Below are positions 59,365 to 64,000 of a stretch of 64,000 bases of DNA, piece by piece. A model generated the notes under the pieces. That model was not told the DNA's origin. It saw only the letters and a list, made by a program, of their open reading frames with translations, and ran no database searches. Origin of the DNA: Geojedonia litorea. GTDB taxonomy: Bacteria > Bacteroidota > Bacteroidia > Flavobacteriales > Flavobacteriaceae. The first letter of the stretch is position 1; every line of letters begins with the position of its first letter. The stretch covers positions 248,001-312,000 of the forward strand of contig NZ_JBHSGP010000014.1 in NCBI RefSeq assembly GCF_042654525.1, read 5' to 3'. Made by a program: the position numbers and the translations under genes.

Positions 59365-62103
59365 TTATTTCAATTTCTTTTTAACCTCCACTTCTTGGAA
59401 TGCTTCTATAACATCATCAATTTGAATGTCGTTATAGTTTTTAATTTGCATACCACAATCGTAGCCTTTAGCTACTTCTTTGGCATCATCTTTAAAACGT
59501 TTAAGCGAGGCCAATTCTCCGGTGTAAACAACTACACCATCTCTGATAAGTCTTATTCCAGAATTTCTGAATATCTTACCACTAGTAACCATACAACCAG
59601 CAATAGTACCCACTTTAGAAACTTTAAAGGTTTCTCTAATTTCGGCAGTACCGGTAACTTCTTCTCTTACTTCTGGAGATAACATACCTTCCATTGCATC
59701 TTTAAGATCGTTTATGGCATCGTAAATAATAGAATAGGTTCTGATATCTATTTCTTCCTTATCGGCAATCTGTCTGGCGTTACCCATAGGTCTAACGTTA
59801 AATCCAATGATAATAGCATCAGATGCTGTTGCTAAGAGCACATCACTTTCAGTAATAGCTCCTACTCCTTTATGAATAATATTGACTTGAATTTCTTCAG
59901 TAGAAAGTTTTTGGAATGAATCTGTTAAAGCTTCGACAGAACCATCCACATCACCTTTAAGGATGATATTCAATTCTTGGAAATCGCCAAGAGCAATACG
60001 GCGTCCAATCTCATCTAATGTAATATGACGCTGTGTTCTCACTGATTGCTCACGTTGTAATTGCGTACGTTTAGCCGCAATTTGTTTCGCTTCGCGTTCG
60101 TCTTCGAAGACGTTAAATTTATCACCTGCTTGTGGTGCACCATCTAGTCCTAAAATGGAAACTGGTGTTGATGGTCCAGCTACCTTTACATCATTACCAC
60201 GCTCATCATGCATGGCTTTCACCTTACCACTATTTTTTCCGGCTAATACATAATCGCCAATTTTTAGTGTTCCTGCTTGAACAAGAATTGTGGAAACATA
60301 TCCTCTACCTTTATCAAGGAAGGCTTCAACCACAGTTCCGTTTGCATTTTTATTAGGATTTGCTTTTAACTCTAGCAATTCGGCTTCTAAAAGAACTTTT
60401 TCAAGTAATTCTTTAACCCCTTGCCCTGTTTTTGCAGAAATATCTTGAGACTGAATTTTACCTCCCCAATCTTCTACTAATAAATTCATATTTGCTAATC
60501 CTTCTTTTACTTTTTCAGGATTGGCATTTGGCTTATCAATTTTGTTTATAGCGAAGACGATAGGCACATTTGCTGCTTGAGCGTGAGCGATTGCTTCTTT
60601 GGTTTGTGGCATTATATCATCATCTGCAGCTATTACAATAATAGCCAAATCTGTAACTTGAGCTCCACGGGCACGCATTGCGGTAAAAGCTTCGTGACCT
60701 GGAGTGTCTAGAAAGGCGATTTTTTGTCCGTTGTCTAAAATAACACCATAAGCTCCAATATGCTGCGTTATACCACCAGACTCCCCTGCAATTACATTTT
60801 CCTGTCTGATATAATCTAATAATGAAGTTTTACCGTGATCAACGTGTCCCATAACGGTAACGATTGGAGCGCGAGGTTTCAGGTCTTTAGGATCGTCTTG
60901 AGTATCTTCGAGTGATTCTTCGATATCTGCGGTTACAAACTCAACTTCATAACCAAACTCATCTGCAACAACCGATAAAGTTTCTGCATCCAAACGTTGA
61001 TTCATAGTCACCATCATTCCTAAAGACATACATGCCGAAATAATTTCGGTAACCGAAACATTCATCATAGTTGCTACTTCACTTGCGGTGACAAACTCTG
61101 TTACCTTAAGTGTTTTACTTTCTGCTTGTTGTTGTTCTAAATCTTTTTCAGATTGCTCTCTATGTTGATCTCGTTTTTCTCTACGGTATTTAGCTCCTTT
61201 TCCTTTAGAGGATTTTCCTTGAAGTTTTTCAAGTGTTTCACGTACTTGTTTTTGAACTTCAGCTTCACTTGGTTCTTCTTTAATAGTACTTGTGCGTTTG
61301 CCTCCAGGTTTACCTTTAAAACCTCCACGATTTCCTTGACGGTTATCTGAATATCCTGGTCTATTGTCAGATCCAGAATCGGTTTTACTTATTCTACGTC
61401 TTTTCTTTTTATTGGCATCTGACTTTGCAGCTTTGTTTGGTTCTGCCTTTTTTTCTTCTTTCTTCTTTTTAGGTTTATCAAATTTTGATAAATCTATTTT
61501 ATCTCCTGCAATAGTAGGTCCAGAAAGCTTTTGGTATTTGGTTTTTAACCGCTCATCATCTACTGATGTTTCTACTTCTTGTTTTGCTACTGGAGCTTTT
61601 ACTTCTGGTTTTGGGGAAGGCGGTTTTACTTCATCTACTTTGACTTCTGGCTTTACCTCTTCCTTTACTTTCGGTGCTTCCTTTGGTGCTTCCTTTGGTG
61701 CCTCCTTTGGTGCTTCTTCGACTTTAGGCTCCTCCTTTTTTACTTCAGCTTTAACAGGATTTAAGTCAATTTTGCCAATCTGTTTTGGCCCACTTAAATC
61801 TGCTTTGGCTTTAATAACTCTTTTGCTCTCTTCTTCCTTTTTAGTCTTTTCCTCCAATTCACGCTCACGGAGTTCACGAAGTTCTTCTTTCTCTTTAAGC
61901 TTTGCCTCACTCACCTCAATGGATGCTACTTTTTTATGCGCATCGGTTTGAAATTCGTCGGAAAGAATTTTGTAAACGTCTTCGGATATTTTTGTATTAG
62001 GACTTTTCTCTATTTCAACACCTTTTGATTCTAAAAAATCAACAGCACGATCAATAGAAATATTGAGTTCTCTTAATACTTTATTTAATCTTGTTTGAGC
62101 CAT
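59365..62103 (-). CDS. infB: Translation initiation factor IF-2
   Basis: GTPase that places initiator tRNA on the 30S subunit. The 912 residues have a long charged N-terminal region (1-330) with an EAPK tetrapeptide repeat (about 129-144) and Lys/Arg and Gly-rich parts, then the GTPase domain with GHVDHGKT (419-426), DTPGH (466-470) and NKID (520-523), and the C-terminal beta-barrel domains ending QIDDVIEAFQEVEVKKKLK. Start ATG 62103, 30 bp after nusA. Last gene of the rimP-nusA-infB operon. Confidence 0.97.
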   Translation of the reverse strand: MAQTRLNKVLRELNISIDRAVDFLESKGVEIEKSPNTKISEDVYKILSDEFQTDAHKKVASIEVSEAKLKEKEELRELRERELEEKTKKEEESKRVIKAKADLSGPKQIGKIDLNPVKAEVKKEEPKVEEAPKEAPKEAPKEAPKVKEEVKPEVKVDEVKPPSPKPEVKAPVAKQEVETSVDDERLKTKYQKLSGPTIAGDKIDLSKFDKPKKKKEEKKAEPNKAAKSDANKKKRRRISKTDSGSDNRPGYSDNRQGNRGGFKGKPGGKRTSTIKEEPSEAEVQKQVRETLEKLQGKSSKGKGAKYRREKRDQHREQSEKDLEQQQAESKTLKVTEFVTASEVATMMNVSVTEIISACMSLGMMVTMNQRLDAETLSVVADEFGYEVEFVTADIEESLEDTQDDPKDLKPRAPIVTVMGHVDHGKTSLLDYIRQENVIAGESGGITQHIGAYGVILDNGQKIAFLDTPGHEAFTAMRARGAQVTDLAIIVIAADDDIMPQTKEAIAHAQAANVPIVFAINKIDKPNANPEKVKEGLANMNLLVEDWGGKIQSQDISAKTGQGVKELLEKVLLEAELLELKANPNKNANGTVVEAFLDKGRGYVSTILVQAGTLKIGDYVLAGKNSGKVKAMHDERGNDVKVAGPSTPVSILGLDGAPQAGDKFNVFEDEREAKQIAAKRTQLQREQSVRTQRHITLDEIGRRIALGDFQELNIILKGDVDGSVEALTDSFQKLSTEEIQVNIIHKGVGAITESDVLLATASDAIIIGFNVRPMGNARQIADKEEIDIRTYSIIYDAINDLKDAMEGMLSPEVREEVTGTAEIRETFKVSKVGTIAGCMVTSGKIFRNSGIRLIRDGVVVYTGELASLKRFKDDAKEVAKGYDCGMQIKNYNDIQIDDVIEAFQEVEVKKKLK
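61673..61720. repeat. 12-bp tandem repeat inside infB
   Basis: Four in-frame 12-bp units on the GGTGCTTCCTTT pattern, two identical, one with one change and the last diverged. They encode the EAPK tetrapeptide run of the IF-2 linker. Confidence 0.8.
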
Positions 62104-62133
62104 AAATTGCTTGTAATATAACTTAAATATGTG

Positions 62134-63366
62134 TTATTCTTCAAATTCTTCTTTAAGAATTCTGATAACATCTAAAATTGTTTCTTCTTCTAAATCTGTT
62201 CGTTTTACCAGGTCTTGAACGTCTTGTTCTAGAATACTTTTAGCAGTGTCTAAACCTGCTTTGCTGAATTCTTCAATAATCCAACCTTCTATTTCATCAG
62301 AGAATTCGGTTAATTCTACATCTTCTTCGGCGCCTTCTCTAAATACGTCAATTTCATAACCTGTTAATTGTCCTGCTAAACGAATGTTGTGCCCACCTCT
62401 ACCTATAGCTTTTGATACTTCTTCTGGCTTAAGTAATACTTCGGCACGCTTTGTTTCTTCATTTAATTTTACAGTAGTAACTCTTGCAGGACTTAATGCT
62501 CTGGTAACATAGAGTTGTAAGTTATTGGTGTAATTGATAACATCAATGTTTTCATTCCCCAATTCGCGAACAATACCATGAATTCTAGAACCTTTCATAC
62601 CAACACAAGCTCCAACTGGATCAATTCTATCATCATACGAATCTACCGCAACTTTGGCTTTTTCTCCTGGAATACGTACTACATTTTTAATAGTGATTAA
62701 GCCATCAAATACTTCAGGAATTTCCTGCTCAAATAATTTCTCTAAAAACACCGGAGATGTTCTAGACATGATAATGGCTGGTTTATTTCCTTTAAGCTCT
62801 ACACTTTCTATAATACCCCTTACATTTTCCCCTTTTCTGAAAAAATCTGAAGGGATTTGTTTTTCTTTTGGCAAAATAATCTCATTGCCTTCATCATCTA
62901 ATAAAATGATGGCTCTATGGCGAATGTGATGTACTTCGGCGGTATAGATTTCGCCTTCTAATTCTTTAAATTGCTTATAAATATTAGTATTATCGTGTTC
63001 GTGAATTTTAGAAATCAAATTTTGACGTAATGCTAAAATTGAACGACGTCCTAAATTAATTAATTTCACCTCTTCTGCAACATCTTCTCCAACTTCAAAA
63101 TCTGGTTCAATTTTACGCGCTTCGGTTAAAGTAATTTCTTGGTTTGGGTCTTCTACTTCATCATCTGCAACAACAACTCTATTTCTCCAAATTTCTAAAT
63201 CACCTTTATCAGGATTGATAATGATATCAAAGTTATCGTCATCACCATACTTCTTTTTTAATGCATTTCTTAATACATCTTCTAAAATCGCCATCAACGT
63301 TACACGATCAATGAGTTTATCGTCCTTGAATTCTGAAAAAGAATCGATTAACGCTATATTTTCCAT
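62134..63366 (-). CDS. nusA: Transcription termination/antitermination factor NusA
   Basis: Binds RNA polymerase and nascent RNA and modulates pausing, termination and antitermination. The 410 residues show the N-terminal polymerase-binding domain (about 1-130), S1 domain (about 130-200: GEIYTAEVHHIRHRAIILL) and two KH domains (about 230-345) with GACVGMKGSRIHGIVRELGNENIDVI and KAIGRGGHNIRLAGQLTGYEIDV. The C-terminal acidic repeats of E. coli NusA are absent, as is usual outside Gammaproteobacteria. It lies 12 bp after rimP. Confidence 0.97.
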   Translation of the reverse strand: MENIALIDSFSEFKDDKLIDRVTLMAILEDVLRNALKKKYGDDDNFDIIINPDKGDLEIWRNRVVVADDEVEDPNQEITLTEARKIEPDFEVGEDVAEEVKLINLGRRSILALRQNLISKIHEHDNTNIYKQFKELEGEIYTAEVHHIRHRAIILLDDEGNEIILPKEKQIPSDFFRKGENVRGIIESVELKGNKPAIIMSRTSPVFLEKLFEQEIPEVFDGLITIKNVVRIPGEKAKVAVDSYDDRIDPVGACVGMKGSRIHGIVRELGNENIDVINYTNNLQLYVTRALSPARVTTVKLNEETKRAEVLLKPEEVSKAIGRGGHNIRLAGQLTGYEIDVFREGAEEDVELTEFSDEIEGWIIEEFSKAGLDTAKSILEQDVQDLVKRTDLEEETILDVIRILKEEFEE

Positions 63367-63378
63367 CTCTGTTAAGAA

Positions 63379-63843
63379 TTAAAATTTTATTATCACTTGT
63401 GCTTCCAAAATAGCGTCATACGCTAATTCTATTTGTTTTTTTACCGTAATTTTTCCTTTGCCTACGGGTTTTGGTTCTCTAGTTTTCCATTCTAATACAA
63501 TGCTTTTGGCATCTGTTTTTGTTAGTACGGCTTCTAATTGTTGCCCATCTTGTGTTTTAACATTTAAAATCCTACCAATATTTTTTTTATACTGCCTTGG
63601 GTTCTTGAAGGGAGATGTTGCACCAGCGGAGGTGACTTCAATAGAAAAATCATTTTCTTCTCTATCTAAATTATGTTCAATCGCCCTGCTAATAAACATA
63701 CAATCTTCTACTAAAACCCCATTATCACCGTCAATAACAACAGTAATAGCATTGCTTTCAGAAATTTTTAGGTCAATTAAAAACAGATCTGGTCGTTCTT
63801 CTAACCCTTTTTCCAATAACTCTTTTACTTTGTTCTTAAACAT
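63379..63843 (-). CDS. rimP: Ribosome maturation factor RimP
   Basis: Needed for 30S subunit assembly. The 154 residues have the RimP N-terminal fold (LFLIDLKISESNAITVVIDGDNGVLVEDCMFISRAIEHNLDREENDFSIEVTSAG) and the C-terminal Sm-like domain (PRQYKKNIGRILNVKTQDG). First gene of rimP-nusA-infB. Its ATG 63843 follows a leader containing a terminator-like hairpin and a short upstream reading frame. Confidence 0.95.
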   Translation of the reverse strand: MFKNKVKELLEKGLEERPDLFLIDLKISESNAITVVIDGDNGVLVEDCMFISRAIEHNLDREENDFSIEVTSAGATSPFKNPRQYKKNIGRILNVKTQDGQQLEAVLTKTDAKSIVLEWKTREPKPVGKGKITVKKQIELAYDAILEAQVIIKF

Positions 63844-63845
63844 TT

Positions 63846-63896
63846 TTAGTATAAAAAGAGGGGACTTTCATGTCCCCTCGTATTTTCTTTTTCCAT
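63846..63896 (-). CDS. Candidate 16-codon leader peptide of the rimP operon
   Basis: ATG at 63896 opens a frame for MEKENTRGHESPLFLY whose TAA ends two bases before the rimP ATG. It runs through the whole hairpin at 63858-63879. Translation is not shown; such a short frame could occur by chance, so it is offered as a leader peptide candidate only. Confidence 0.3.
   Translation of the reverse strand: MEKENTRGHESPLFLY
63851..63879 (-). terminator. Terminator-like hairpin in the rimP leader
   Basis: GAGGGGAC and GTCCCCTC pair perfectly with a 6-base loop and are followed by TTTTTAT on the minus strand. It lies between the promoter and the rimP start codon, so it would act as an attenuator rather than as an operon-end terminator. 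The plus strand also has a T-rich tail, so action on a plus-strand transcript cannot be excluded. Confidence 0.6.
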
Positions 63897-63906
63897 ACAA
63901 CGGGTG

Positions 63907-63938
63907 CAAATATACAACATTTAAATTTATTTTCACAA
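63907..63938 (-). promoter_or_regulatory. Promoter of rimP-nusA-infB
   Basis: Minus-strand -33 TTG (63936-63938), 21-bp spacer and -7 TATATTTG (63907-63914). The predicted start of transcription is about 63900. Confidence 0.6.
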
Positions 63939-63971
63939 TCAGAACTTTGTCGATTTTTATTCTTAACTTTA

Positions 63972-64000
63972 ATGTACACAGAAAGCTACAGCCGTCATGA
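63972..64000 (+). CDS. Possible start of a plus-strand gene cut by the window edge
   Basis: ATG 63972 opens nine codons (MYTESYSRH) to the window end, divergent from rimP. There is too little sequence to recognise a product, and no strong promoter precedes it. Confidence 0.2.

Noticed and set aside
61673..61720. Short tandem repeats as a CRISPR array
   Set aside because: Units are 12 bp, contiguous without spacers and in frame within infB.
61364..61951. Long Ser/Phe-rich reading frame on the plus strand opposite infB
   Set aside because: It mirrors the Lys/Glu/Pro-rich IF-2 linker on the other strand; composition and lack of promoter or family features show it is an antisense shadow.
63458..64000. 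180-codon plus-strand frame opposite rimP running to the window end
   Set aside because: It lies antisense to a well-identified rimP and across its promoter; the protein is low-complexity Ser/Leu/Phe with no recognisable family.
1..64000. tRNA, rRNA, CRISPR, insertion sequences or attachment sites
   Set aside because: Intergenic regions were read for cloverleaf, repeat-spacer or terminal inverted repeat patterns and none was seen; small non-coding RNAs cannot be excluded by eye.

Overview
This window is a stretch of a Bacteroidota chromosome, almost certainly a marine-type Flavobacteriaceae. Four things point there: low GC content; promoters of the TTG-N18-21-TAnnTTTG type with no Shine-Dalgarno sequences; type IX secretion and gliding components (SprA, a PorG-like protein, a PorP/SprF-like protein, RemB); and the alternative complex III operon joined to an aa3-type oxidase. 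Nearly all DNA is coding. I see no tRNA, rRNA, CRISPR array, insertion sequence, prophage or integrated element, so this is a core-genome window rather than an accessory island.

Layout. Positions 1-4935 (minus): clpX (cut by the window edge), clpP, tig, a small holin-like membrane protein, an alpha/beta hydrolase and pdxJ. Positions 5024-13270 (plus): CBS protein, nadK, PorG-like protein, uppS, bamA, two skp/ompH genes and murI, an envelope-biogenesis block. Positions 13267-14826 (minus): gamma carbonic anhydrase-like protein and PorP/SprF. Positions 15272-17003 (plus): a NifU-type Fe-S scaffold and MscS. Positions 17032-20346 (minus): tolC, periplasmic adaptor and tsaB. Positions 20474-25661 (minus): cytochrome oxidase assembly and accessory genes (cyoE, two subunit III genes, subunit IV, a Sco-like protein, SCO, DUF420 and a small CxxC protein). 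A metallo-beta-lactamase-fold protein follows (plus). Positions 26696-41559 (minus): remB, two tonB genes, VanZ-like, gcvH, sprA, ruvA and malic enzyme. Positions 41689-47188 (minus): queG, an acyl-CoA dehydrogenase coupled to an MddA-like methyltransferase, an unusual three-domain AraC-type regulator, and ruvB. Positions 47332-58719 (minus): actABCDEF plus oxidase subunits II and I. Then a SPOR protein (plus) and the infB-nusA-rimP operon (minus, transcribed rimP first).

The two respiratory clusters should work together. ActA-F oxidises menaquinol and passes electrons to the oxidase made of subunits I and II (47-50 kb) and III and IV (22-25 kb). CyoE supplies the haem precursor and SCO the copper. 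The envelope block (uppS, bamA, skp) and the TonB, RemB and SprA block serve outer-membrane assembly, energisation and type IX secretion.

The most interesting items are: (1) a terminator-like hairpin in the rimP-nusA-infB leader, spanned by a 16-codon reading frame that stops two bases before rimP, which looks like an attenuator; (2) a regulator fusing DUF4242, a catalytically dead nucleotide-cyclase-like domain and an AraC DNA-binding domain, with 21-bp-spaced direct repeats upstream of itself and upstream of the neighbouring mddA-like/acyl-CoA dehydrogenase pair; (3) a TonB-C-like module at the N-terminus of the outer-membrane protein RemB, shared with the two adjacent TonB proteins; and (4) a recurring arrangement in which an intrinsic terminator runs directly into the next gene's -7 promoter element.
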